A stretch of 6,181 nt of DNA from NCBI GenBank assembly GCA_019308145.1, contig JAFDIG010000133.1:1-6181 (forward strand), read 5' to 3'. This document shows positions 1-6,115 of this stretch, one piece after another; position 1 is the first letter of the stretch; every line of letters starts with the position of its first letter. The position numbers were made by a program, and so were the translations under genes. Origin of the DNA: Deltaproteobacteria bacterium. Its GTDB lineage: Bacteria; Desulfobacterota; JAFDIG01. Under the pieces are notes generated by a model, which saw only the letters and a list, made by a program, of their open reading frames with translations, was not told the DNA's origin and did not search any database.

Positions 1-176
1 TTTGAAGGATTTTTTACTTTTTTTACCCCAAGTTCATAGAAGAGGTTTATAACTATTCCAGTACTGGCACTTAAGGACATTAGCCTATCAGGTGAAACAG
101 TAACGATTTCACCAGCATGTACCTCTGATTTTGATGCTTTTATCGCTAATAGTTTTTCTGCAAATGTAAAGCCCAA
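1..176 (-). CDS. leuC: Aconitase-superfamily dehydratase large subunit (LeuC-like), N-terminal part only
   Basis: Reading leftward from a TTG at 176, the frame gives 58 codons beginning MGFTFAEKLLAIKA, with GEIVTVSPDRLMSL and ELGVKKVKNPS further on. This is the N-terminal pattern of 3-isopropylmalate dehydratase/homoaconitase large subunits, which carry the 4Fe-4S cluster and pair with a separate swivelling small subunit. The gene leaves the window, so the cluster cysteines are not seen. The start is fixed by a stop codon (TGA) immediately before the TTG and by AGGAG at 184-188, 7 nt upstream. The gene follows the small-subunit gene by 10 nt, and its SD overlaps that gene's stop codon, so the two are probably translationally coupled. 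Odd point: family members usually have MSHDxTTP here, whereas this protein reads MSLSASTGI, replacing both His and Asp. I infer a hydro-lyase with non-standard substrate. Family is confident, substrate is not. Confidence 0.85.
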   Translation of the reverse strand, partial: MGFTFAEKLLAIKASKSEVHAGEIVTVSPDRLMSLSASTGIVINLFYELGVKKVKNPS

Positions 177-183
177 TCAAAAA

Positions 184-188
184 CTCCT
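184..188 (-). promoter_or_regulatory. Shine-Dalgarno of the large-subunit gene
   Basis: AGGAG on the minus strand, 7 nt before the TTG at 176, overlapping the TAG stop (187-189) of the small-subunit gene. It decides the TTG start of the large subunit, because no ATG or GTG exists in that frame between the preceding stop and the conserved N-terminus. The overlap with the upstream stop suggests coupled translation of the two subunits. Confidence 0.75.
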
Positions 189-717
189 ATTTATTAATGT
201 TTCCTTTGAGAATTTCTTTGGTATATGGGACGAGTCCCCCTTGTAAAATAATATTTAAAAGAAAATCAGGAAGAGGACTAAAGTTTATAACAGTTTTATT
301 ACTTTTTATAATTCCTTTTAGCAAATCAATATATATAGGAGCACGATCATCCAATTTTTGATAGGCATCTCTTGATACTATAACTGGTAATCCTTGGTTG
401 ATGCTATTTCGGAAGAAAATTCTGGCAAAGGAAACAGCCACAATGGCAGAGATTCCTGCATATTTTAAGCATGTTACTGCTTGAGACCTTGAGCTTCCAC
501 ATCCAAAATTTTTGCCTGCTACAATAACATCATTAGGTCTGATTCTTAAAGGAAATGATGGATCAACTCCTTCTAAAGCATGTTTTTTAATCTCATCAGG
601 TGACAGAAGAGAAAGGTATTTCCCTGGATAAATAATATCAGTATCTATATTATCACCTAACTTAATTACTTTCCCCTTTATAAAAGCTTCATCTTTTTTA
701 AATTCATAACTTTTCAA
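187..717 (-). CDS. leuD: Aconitase-superfamily dehydratase small (swivel) subunit, LeuD-like
   Basis: A 176-residue protein, matching the short (about 160-180 aa) small subunits of 3-isopropylmalate dehydratase, homoaconitase and 2,3-dimethylmalate dehydratase. These supply the swivel domain that closes over the Fe-S active site of the large subunit. Visible landmarks are GDNIDTDIIYPGKYL (residues 21-35), GKNFGCGSSRSQA (68-80, the loop with the Ser-Arg residues that contact substrate) and FFRNSINQGL (101-110). The start is TTG at 717 with AGGA 7 nt upstream (about 725-728), and no in-frame ATG precedes the conserved region. The gene lies 47 nt after the GntR regulator and 10 nt before the large subunit, in one minus-strand operon. 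The substrate loop reads YLSL (34-37), not the YLRT typical of isopropylmalate isomerases or the YLV-type of methanogen homoaconitases. The true substrate is open; 2,3-dimethylmalate or another substituted malate is possible. The leuD symbol denotes family only. Confidence 0.88.
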   Translation of the reverse strand: MKSYEFKKDEAFIKGKVIKLGDNIDTDIIYPGKYLSLLSPDEIKKHALEGVDPSFPLRIRPNDVIVAGKNFGCGSSRSQAVTCLKYAGISAIVAVSFARIFFRNSINQGLPVIVSRDAYQKLDDRAPIYIDLLKGIIKSNKTVINFSPLPDFLLNIILQGGLVPYTKEILKGNINK

Positions 718-764
718 TTTTGAATCCTACTGAAGTTTTTAATTTACTTTTTTATAAAAATTCT

Positions 765-1538
765 TTATGCGATGCTCCACCCAAAACTATTCTCTATCTT
801 TTTCCTTTGGAGTCTCGCGGTATAGAAGTATCTATCAGCACGATATAAAACTGTTACAAACTCAACCGCTCTTTTAGAAGAATCAAAAACAGTTCTTTCT
901 ATTTTTAACAAAGGATCACCAACTCTAACCTCTAACAATGGCGCTATATAACTATCTGCAATAGTAGCCTCGATTTTTTGCATTGCTTCTGCTAAATCTA
1001 TATGAAGATCGTCTTCAAGTATCTTTAGTAAAGGTTTGACTAAAAGGTGATCAGGTTTAATCTTTTTACCTATACTATAGGGCAAATAGTTTAGAATGTA
1101 TGAAAAAGGGCTCTTTTCAGCTAATCTTAGCCTTTCGATCCTAACAACTTTACTTCCTTTAGGGAGTTCGAGTGAATCGGTTATATTTTTAGGAACTTGA
1201 GTAACAGTAAAATCTATGATTTTGGTGCTGGTTTTTATCCCCATTGAGATCAGATCTTCAATCGAACCAGTAAATTTAGGAAGCTCAAAAGAAACTGGTT
1301 TTTCTGAAACAAAAGTACCTTTTCCTCTTTTTCTAATAATTAGTTCATCATTTTCTAATAAGGAAAGAGCTTGACGAATTGTTATGCGACTAACTTCAAA
1401 TTCTTTTGCCAGGGCTTCTTCACTTGGCAAAAGTGATCCAGGAGAAAATTCCCCTGATAAAATCTTTTTGCGTAAAATTGTTTCGATCTGATAATATAAT
1501 GGTATAGCCTTGTTATTAATTGTAACACCTTTATTCAT
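765..1538 (-). CDS. GntR-family transcriptional regulator, HutC/UTRA type
   Basis: 257 residues in two domains. Residues 11-76 form the winged helix-turn-helix: AIPLYYQIETILRKKILSGE, then LLPSEEALAKEFEVSRITIR and a wing ending RGKGTFV. Residues about 90-240 are a UTRA ligand-binding domain, showing VVRIERLRLA and the family's C-terminal pattern of a strand (LLKIERTVFD) followed by YRADRYFYTARL. Proteins of this group usually repress catabolic operons and release DNA when a pathway intermediate binds. The start is the ATG at 1538, preceded after a few codons by a stop in frame. No convincing SD is visible, so translation may be weak. The gene sits between the broken amidohydrolase and the dehydratase small subunit on the same strand, so it is probably cotranscribed and autoregulated. 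The dyad at 2301-2322 in front of the operon is its most likely operator (inference). The effector cannot be read from the sequence. Confidence 0.93.
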   Translation of the reverse strand: MNKGVTINNKAIPLYYQIETILRKKILSGEFSPGSLLPSEEALAKEFEVSRITIRQALSLLENDELIIRKRGKGTFVSEKPVSFELPKFTGSIEDLISMGIKTSTKIIDFTVTQVPKNITDSLELPKGSKVVRIERLRLAEKSPFSYILNYLPYSIGKKIKPDHLLVKPLLKILEDDLHIDLAEAMQKIEATIADSYIAPLLEVRVGDPLLKIERTVFDSSKRAVEFVTVLYRADRYFYTARLQRKKIENSFGWSIA

Positions 1539-1601
1539 GATATTATTATTTTAATTATTTTATAAATAAAATTATCTCTATTATTGGTAAGTTTAAAAAA
1601 A

Positions 1602-2287
1602 TTATTTTATATTGCCATATTCATCCTTATAGTGAAATCTAACAGGTCTTTTCATAAAAGAACCATAGCCAACTTTAGCAACGATTTTACCATTTTCAAA
1701 TGTTGGTTTTCCTCTTAATATGGTGTAATCTGGACAACCCTTTAGTATCATACCTTCAAAAGGAGTAAAGTCTTGAGCAGAGTATAAAATATCAGGGGTT
1801 ATTTCCTTTTCCTTGTTTAAATCAATGATTGCAAAAATCAACATTCTCTTACTAACCACTCTATTTCGTTGATCTGGTCATTATCCATTATAACTATGTG
1901 ATATGAATAATCAGTAAGAAATGAATTTTTTGATTTTTCTAAAAGTTCAGGGAAAATATCTTTATATAGTCCTGTTTTGTTAAGATAATTTGTTTCAGTC
2001 CGAAAATAACTTAATATAGTTGTTATTCCTCCAGAAGCAGCTGAAGTTGATTCACTTTCTGCGTCATCGCTTAATGGTCTGTAGATACCGATGTGAAAGT
2101 GGGAGTCTATTGCTCCTGGGAAAACAAATCTATCTGTAGCGTCAATGAGATTAAATGCATCCTGTTCTGGTATATTCTCAGAAATTGTTGAAATCTTTTT
2201 GTTTAATACACCTATATCTAATCTTTTTATACCTGCCTTTGGTATTACAACATTTCCATTTTTTATTACTAAATCAAACTTTTGCAC
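1602..2287 (-). pseudogene. Cyclic amidohydrolase (hydantoinase/dihydropyrimidinase-like) with internal deletion and frameshift
   Basis: Two pieces of one gene lie end to end in different frames. The first piece (2287 down to a TGA at 1841-1843) has 149 residues: the N-terminal beta domain (FDLVIKNGNVVIPKAG) and the first metal motif HFH at residues 63-65 in AIDSHFHIGIYRP, then SAASGGITTILSYF. The second piece (about 1850 to 1602) carries the C-terminal signature SAQDFTPFEGM, ILRGKPTFENGKIV, GYGSFMKRP. Intact relatives have about 450-480 residues. Roughly 230-250 codons are missing, covering the metal-bridging Lys, the two later His ligands and the catalytic Asp, so no active enzyme can be made. 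The change of frame at the junction ends translation at once. The start is a GTG at 2287, and no better upstream start exists before an in-frame stop. It is the first gene after the promoter at 2320-2346. An assembly collapse is an alternative to a true deletion. Confidence 0.85.
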
Positions 2288-2300
2288 CTTTGACTTCTTA

Positions 2301-2322
2301 AATGTATAATTGATAATACATT
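2301..2322. promoter_or_regulatory. 22-bp dyad, candidate operator for the GntR/UTRA regulator
   Basis: Perfect 7-bp inverted arms AATGTAT (2301-2307) and ATACATT (2316-2322) flank an 8-bp centre, AATTGATA, which is itself partly symmetric, so 18 of 22 positions match the reverse complement. The dyad overlaps the -10 hexamer of the minus-strand promoter (2320-2325) and lies before the GTG at 2287, the normal place for a repressor site. Operators of HutC-type GntR proteins are often dyads with outer GT and AC, as here. Assignment to the regulator encoded in the same operon is inference. AT-rich DNA raises the chance of accidental symmetry. Confidence 0.55.
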
Positions 2323-2346
2323 ATATTATTATGATTTTAATGTCAA
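2320..2346 (-). promoter_or_regulatory. Sigma-70-type promoter of the minus-strand operon
   Basis: On the minus strand TTGACA (2346-2341) is followed by TATAAT (2325-2320). Both hexamers match consensus perfectly, with a 15-bp spacer that is 2 bp shorter than ideal. A slightly displaced -10 (TAATGT) would give 17 bp. Transcription would begin near 2312-2314, inside the dyad, and run through the amidohydrolase pseudogene, regulator and dehydratase genes. Confidence 0.5.
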
Positions 2347-2525
2347 TGATTTTTTAGAGCAATCTGTTTCTTGAAAAAAGGTTTAAAGTAAGGGGTCAAA
2401 GTAGAGAAAAAATTTGAATTAGTTTAATAAATCTTTTTAAGTTTTAAAATTATTTTATTCCTTAATAATTATTTCTTATTCAGAAGATTGTTTAAGAAAG
2501 ATAAATTTTATTATTATTCCTTAGA

Positions 2526-2553
2526 TTGACATTCATTATTATAATGATAAAAT
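2526..2553 (+). promoter_or_regulatory. Sigma-70-type promoter of the Cys-rich/propeller gene pair
   Basis: TTGACA (2526-2531), a 16-bp spacer and TAAAAT (2548-2553) place a transcription start near 2560, leaving a leader of about 40 nt before the ATG at 2603. A perfect TATAAT also occurs at 2540-2545, but only 8 bp from the TTGACA and without its own -35, so the first pairing is preferred. In such AT-rich DNA the -10 evidence is modest; the exact TTGACA is the stronger part. Confidence 0.5.
2533..2547. promoter_or_regulatory. 15-bp palindrome (7-1-7) filling the plus-strand promoter spacer
   Basis: TCATTAT, one T, then ATAATGA: perfect 7-bp arms with a single central base, lying exactly between the -35 and -10 hexamers of the plus-strand promoter. 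The 7-1-7 layout is that of Fur/PerR/Zur-family boxes, and ATAATGATAA at 2541-2550 resembles Fur repeat units, but the arms are in the opposite order to the PerR/Fur consensus. A repressor or spacer-binding regulator site is plausible; the protein is unknown. Confidence 0.4.
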
Positions 2554-2602
2554 TACATTGATTAATAAATAATATGCTAACTAATAAAGGTGGTTCTTTA
2601 AA

Positions 2603-3487
2603 ATGAAGAATCAATATAAACGTCAGGATATATTTAGATGTGTCCACCAAGCTCATAGTGCATTTGAAAATGTGGTGTCTGTTTATCATGTGATGAAGCA
2701 AAAGAAATGTTATCCAAATGGATGTATCTATTTTTTGTATCGCTGTAAAAAGCTAAACAAAGGTTTAAGATGTCCAAGAAACTATACACATGTTGGGCGT
2801 AATTGTTTTGGATGCCAATATTTTTATGATATAAAAGTAATAAACCATCCAAAAATAATAGTTGATAATGAAAAATACAATGAATTTATAAAAGAACTAA
2901 AGGATTGGGAAGATTGGCTAAGTTATCATCTTTATAAAGAGATAGATTTTTCAGGTGAAATCAAAACTGTTAAACCATTTTTTAAAAAGGAAATAGCAGG
3001 CAAGAACAGCAAACTGAGATTTAAAGGTTTTCTTTTAACATTTATTAATGGCTTTTTCAACATAACCAGATTTGAAGATCCAGTTTACGCTGTTATCCCT
3101 CCTTTTATTCAGCAAAGATTTAATTTTGTTCCAGGTGATAAGATAGAGTTTTTAGCTCGCCTGTTTATCGATAAAGGTCGTTTGGTTTTAAAAAGGTTAA
3201 GAAGGATAGAGATAGATGAAAAAGGAGATGGCTTTTTGTGGACTACTGATGCTGTACGTGTGGTTAAAGTTACTGGAAAGATACATACTACTCAAGATGA
3301 GAAATGCCTTATCTGTCCCATGGGATGCCTTATAGATGTAGAAGAGATAGGGAAAGATGGTAAGATAAAATTATACAGGAGGCTTTTTTGCCTTGAAGGT
3401 CATGAAGATCCATATACTTGTGGTGTGCCTGCTTTACTTGTATTGGAAAAAGAGCAATGTGCTAAGGATCTCGCTTTGTCTCTTTAA
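2603..3487 (+). CDS. Cys-rich protein of unknown function with Cys clusters at both ends
   Basis: 294 residues, not recognised. The start ATG at 2603 has a strong SD (AAAGGTGG, 2586-2593). Three parts can be seen. Residues 1-75 hold seven Cys (13, 36, 41, 48, 57, 68, 71), including CYPNGC and CFGC, with several His (15, 18, 29). Residues about 115-205 are Cys-free and rich in alternating hydrophobic strands (FSGEIKTVKPFF, LRFKGFLLTFINGFFNI, VPGDKIEFLARLFIDKGRL), which looks like a small beta-barrel such as an OB-fold. Residues 235-273 hold five Cys in a CxxCxxxC (235, 238, 242) plus C263 and C273 pattern. Clusters like these bind zinc or an Fe-S centre, so two metal sites around a beta-barrel are inferred. 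There is no signal peptide or membrane segment, so it is probably cytoplasmic. It is first in a two-gene plus-strand unit with the beta-propeller, 37 nt apart. The reading frame is sound; function is unknown. Confidence 0.85.
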   Translation: MKNQYKRQDIFRCVHQAHSAFENVVSVYHVMKQKKCYPNGCIYFLYRCKKLNKGLRCPRNYTHVGRNCFGCQYFYDIKVINHPKIIVDNEKYNEFIKELKDWEDWLSYHLYKEIDFSGEIKTVKPFFKKEIAGKNSKLRFKGFLLTFINGFFNITRFEDPVYAVIPPFIQQRFNFVPGDKIEFLARLFIDKGRLVLKRLRRIEIDEKGDGFLWTTDAVRVVKVTGKIHTTQDEKCLICPMGCLIDVEEIGKDGKIKLYRRLFCLEGHEDPYTCGVPALLVLEKEQCAKDLALSL

Positions 3488-3504
3488 TCTATAAATTTTT
3501 TAAC

Positions 3505-3528
3505 ATGATGACATTTGATAAAAAATGA
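3505..3528 (+). other. Seven-codon open frame ending at the next gene's start (ATGA overlap)
   Basis: ATGATGACATTT through to TGA encodes MMTFDKK. Its stop TGA (3526-3528) overlaps the ATG (3525-3527) of the beta-propeller gene, which itself has no clear SD. A short coupling peptide that delivers ribosomes to the next start is possible. However, this frame has no good SD either, and an overlap this small can arise by chance. Confidence 0.2.
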
Positions 3529-4505
3529 GATTGATTTCTTTTCTAAAAAATGGAGCATTAAATATTGAAAAGATAGGGATAAATATATTTCCAAGGGATA
3601 GGATCCTTTCTGCTATCTCATATGATGGCATCTTATTTAAAAAAGAAAAAGGTATTAGGGTTAATCCAGACAGAAGTTCTTCTGAGGAAATGGTTTATTA
3701 TCCTTTTGCTCTAAAGATAGAAGAGAAGATTCGTCTTTATTATCATTCAAGCAACAATAAAAGTGGAACAATTGTTAGCAGGGTTTCTGATGATGGTTTA
3801 AATTTTTTCTCTAAGCCAACTATTCACCTTTTACCATCTAATCTTTTAGATGAAAAAGGATGTTTTGCTCCATGGATTATCCAATTGGAAGAAGGGCTGT
3901 TTCGGATGTATTATTCAGGAAAGGATAAAAAAGGAAAGAGAAGGATCCTTTCTGCTGTTTCAAAAAATGGAATAGCCTGGGAAAAAGAGAATGGGATAAG
4001 GATTGGCACACAAGATGAGATAAAAAATCTCTCTATTTTGGATGTGGCAGTGATAAGGGTAAAGGATGGTTATAGAGCCTACTTTTCAGGGCTTACTTCT
4101 AAAGGCTGTTTTATTTTATCTGCCATATCTTCTTGTGGGTTTGTATTTGAAATTGAAAAAGGAATAAGAATTGGCAAAGAAAATACGGGAATGGCTGTTG
4201 TCAATAATCCATCACCAATCTTTCTTGAGGATGGAAGAATAAGGCTTTATTTCCGTGCTGGAAGTAAATCAGCTATTGGCAATATGATATATTCTGCTAT
4301 ATCATCTGATGGGTTAAAATGGGAAATAGAAGATGGGATAAGGATAACCCCGAGCAAAAGTTGGAGAGCTTTTGATTGCCATGGAGTTGGTTTTCCTAAT
4401 GTTATCAGATTGAACCATGGTTATAGGATCTATTATACAGGTTATTGGGGACCGCATCTTCTTAAGCCTTTGACCGTTATGAGATGGAAAAAGCCTTTAC
4501 TATAA
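3525..4505 (+). CDS. Five-bladed beta-propeller protein, glycosidase-like fold, function unknown
   Basis: 326 residues with no signal peptide or membrane helix, so probably cytoplasmic. Five repeats of about 57 residues are plain. Each has a motif like ILSAISxDGxxFExExGIRI, starting near residues 27, 82, 141, 197 and 255, followed about 30 residues later by a strand such as FALKIEEKIRLYYHS, WIIQLEEGLFRMYYSG, AVIRVKDGYRAYFSG, SPIFLEDGRIRLYFRAG or NVIRLNHGYRIYYTG. This alternation is typical of five-bladed propellers of the GH43/GH32/GH62/GH130 superfamily, where each blade ends in an 'R-YYSG' strand. I do not see the well-spaced Asp/Asp/Glu set needed to claim hydrolase activity, so it may be a binding or scaffold protein or an uncharacterised glycosidase. 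The ATG at 3525 follows an in-frame TAA and lacks a clear SD. It lies 37 nt after the Cys-rich gene and ends 5 bp from the convergent FAD-dehydrogenase gene. Confidence 0.85.
   Translation: MRLISFLKNGALNIEKIGINIFPRDRILSAISYDGILFKKEKGIRVNPDRSSSEEMVYYPFALKIEEKIRLYYHSSNNKSGTIVSRVSDDGLNFFSKPTIHLLPSNLLDEKGCFAPWIIQLEEGLFRMYYSGKDKKGKRRILSAVSKNGIAWEKENGIRIGTQDEIKNLSILDVAVIRVKDGYRAYFSGLTSKGCFILSAISSCGFVFEIEKGIRIGKENTGMAVVNNPSPIFLEDGRIRLYFRAGSKSAIGNMIYSAISSDGLKWEIEDGIRITPSKSWRAFDCHGVGFPNVIRLNHGYRIYYTGYWGPHLLKPLTVMRWKKPLL
3603..4346 (+). repeat. Five blade-motif repeats inside the propeller gene
   Basis: The blade motif begins near 3603, 3768, 3945, 4113 and 4287, spacing 165-177 bp. Copies 1, 3, 4 and 5 keep the strongest shared core (SAxSxxGxxxExExGIRI). 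The second is the most diverged, with SRVSDDGLNF but no GIRI. At DNA level AGGATCCTTTCTGCT is identical at 3600-3614 and 3942-3956, and GGGATAAGGAT recurs in copies 3 and 5, so copies share nucleotide identity as well as protein pattern. Confidence 0.8.
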
Positions 4506-4510
4506 GTTTT

Positions 4511-6115
4511 TTATTGTTTCTTTGGGATAATCCTTTCAGCAGCTTTTATTCCATCAACAGCGCTGCTTATGATCCCTCCTGCATATCCTGAGCCTTCACC
4601 TATTGGGAAGAAACCTGTAACCGTGATCGATTGAAAAGTCTCTTTATCCCTTACTATCCTAACTGGGGATGATGTTCTTGTCTCAACTCCTACCATAATC
4701 CCATTGTTTAAAGCGAACCCTTTTATCTTTTTGTCAAAATTAAATAATGCATCTTTTAAAGCATCAATGATCTCTTTAGGGAAACAAGCTTCTATTTTTG
4801 CTGGTTTTACCCCTGGAAGATAGCTACACTTTATATCTTTTTTTGTTTCTTTTCCAAAGATAAAATCATAAATGTATTGGGCAGGAGCAAAAAAATCACC
4901 ACCACCTAAACTAAAAGCCTTTTTTTCAATCTCTTCCTGAAACTTGATACCAGCCAAAGGATGAGAAGATGGGAAATCCTTTGGTGAAACTGTAACAACT
5001 ATTGCACTGTTACCATATTTGCCATCCCTTTTGAAATTGCTCATTCCGTTTAATGCGATAATATTTTCTTTATGTGAGCAACATATGATCCTCCCGCCAG
5101 GACACATGCAAAAGGAATAAACACCTCGATTTCTTTGTTTATCCGTATAGGTAAGGAAATATTCTGCTGGGCCAAGCGATGGATCTGATGCCATATCTCC
5201 AAACTGGTTTTTATTGATAAAGGATTGAAGATGTTCAACCCTAATACCAACTGCAAATGGTTTTGGCTCAATAGTTACCCCTTTGTTTAAAATCATCTCA
5301 TAGCTGTCCCTTGCGCTCATTCCAGTTGCCCAGAAGAGGGCATCTGTCTCCCAGATTCTTTCTGCTGCTTTAATTCCGATAATTTTATTTTTATCAATAA
5401 TTAATTCATCTACCTTTGTATTAAAATAGATATCTGCTCCATGTTTAATTATATGCTCTCGTAAAAGTGGGATGATAATTCTTAATCTATCCGTACCTAA
5501 ATGTGGATGATTTATATAAAGGATCTCTTCTGGAGCCCCTGCTTTTACAAATGTTTCTAAAACAAAGGAGCGTCTAAAATCCTTGATCCTAGTAGTCAGT
5601 TTTCCATCAGAAAATGTGCCAGCACCACCTTCCCCAAAAACTACATTTGTTTCCTTATCAAGGTTTCCTTTATACCAAAAATCATTCACTTTTTTTATCC
5701 TTTCATCAACTTTCCCACCCCTTTCAAAGATAATCGGTTTATAACCTCTGTTAATGAGGGTCAAAGAAGCAAAAATACCAGCTGGGCCAAACCCAACTAT
5801 TATGGGTCTTTTTTTTATTTTTATTAAACCTGGATGAGGTTTCCCTTTTTTTATTTCACTCCATCCTGCTGATACATTAGGAAGTTTTAAGATTCTCTCA
5901 AGCTCTGAATCCTTTGCTAAAATCTCTATGTCAAGGTTATAAACAAAATGTATATCTTTCTTTTTCCTCGCATCAAGGGATTTCCTTTTTATTATTATAT
6001 TTTTTATTTTATCTTTTGAAATCCCTAAATAAAGAGTTATAAGATCATCAAGTTCTTTGGTTACAGGAAGTTTTTGCTTTATCTCTTTTATATGGATTTT
6101 AAGAGAAAGTGACAG
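4511..6115 (-). CDS. FAD-dependent dehydrogenase, COG2509-like flavoprotein
   Basis: Full length is inferred as 534 residues from a CTG start at 6115. An N-terminal domain (about 1-95, including IKRKSLDARKKKDIHFVY) precedes the FAD-binding Rossmann motif VGFGPAGIFASL (107-118). Then come IIFERGGKVDER, the family signature FGEGGAGTFSDGKLTTR (160-176), CMCPGGRI (336-343), ETRTSSPVRI (478-487) and the C-terminal flavin-closing motif PIGEGSGYAGGI (504-515). This matches the widespread but biochemically undefined FAD-dependent dehydrogenases. Cytoplasmic; the oxidised substrate is unknown. The first conventional start, a TTG at 5764, lies after the GxGxxG motif and would remove it, so it cannot be right. 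The frame stays open upstream to TAA stops at about 6146-6151, with no ATG, GTG or TTG. CTG at 6115 stands 8 nt after GGAGG and fits the family's N-terminus. It is convergent with the propeller gene. Confidence 0.88.
   Translation of the reverse strand: MSLSLKIHIKEIKQKLPVTKELDDLITLYLGISKDKIKNIIIKRKSLDARKKKDIHFVYNLDIEILAKDSELERILKLPNVSAGWSEIKKGKPHPGLIKIKKRPIIVGFGPAGIFASLTLINRGYKPIIFERGGKVDERIKKVNDFWYKGNLDKETNVVFGEGGAGTFSDGKLTTRIKDFRRSFVLETFVKAGAPEEILYINHPHLGTDRLRIIIPLLREHIIKHGADIYFNTKVDELIIDKNKIIGIKAAERIWETDALFWATGMSARDSYEMILNKGVTIEPKPFAVGIRVEHLQSFINKNQFGDMASDPSLGPAEYFLTYTDKQRNRGVYSFCMCPGGRIICCSHKENIIALNGMSNFKRDGKYGNSAIVVTVSPKDFPSSHPLAGIKFQEEIEKKAFSLGGGDFFAPAQYIYDFIFGKETKKDIKCSYLPGVKPAKIEACFPKEIIDALKDALFNFDKKIKGFALNNGIMVGVETRTSSPVRIVRDKETFQSITVTGFFPIGEGSGYAGGIISSAVDGIKAAERIIPKKQ

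Larger units (their letters stand above)
2288..2602. other. Divergent intergenic control region, very AT-rich
   Basis: 315 bp separate the minus-strand operon from the plus-strand pair. Besides the two promoters and two palindromes listed separately, I see a weak 7-bp inverted repeat, TTTCTTA (2472-2478) and TAAGAAA (2493-2499), with a 14-nt loop. It lacks the G+C stem and T-run of a terminator. The stretch 2347-2470 contains no convincing gene, RNA or repeat. A minus-strand open frame over 2492-2701 runs into the Cys-rich gene and has no family pattern, so I treat it as chance. Confidence 0.6.

Noticed and set aside
1602..1859. The C-terminal amidohydrolase piece as an independent small gene starting at a GTG (1859)
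   Set aside because: The start lies inside the other fragment, and all its conserved residues are the C-terminal end of a hydantoinase, so it is a remnant rather than a separate protein.
187..2287. The operon as a nicotinate-fermentation cluster (enamidase plus dimethylmalate dehydratase)
   Set aside because: The amidohydrolase resembles hydantoinase/dihydropyrimidinase types, not enamidase as I remember it, and no other genes of that pathway are visible. It remains only one option for the dehydratase substrate.
2472..2499. Inverted repeat TTTCTTA/TAAGAAA in the intergenic region
   Set aside because: Seven A/T-rich pairs around a 14-nt loop, without a T-run, are expected by chance in such DNA.
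2492..2852. Two minus-strand open frames (2492-2701 and 2634-2852) opposite the Cys-rich gene
   Set aside because: They overlap a well-supported plus-strand gene with a strong SD, show no family pattern, and their starts lack SDs.
4490..4530. Possible bidirectional terminator between the convergent propeller and FAD-dehydrogenase genes
   Set aside because: Only a T-run and a very weak CTTA/TAAG pairing are present; no stable G+C stem is visible in the 5-bp gap or just beyond.
5050..5271. A 73-codon minus-strand frame inside the FAD dehydrogenase gene
   Set aside because: It is out of frame with a strongly conserved flavoprotein sequence and has no recognisable product.
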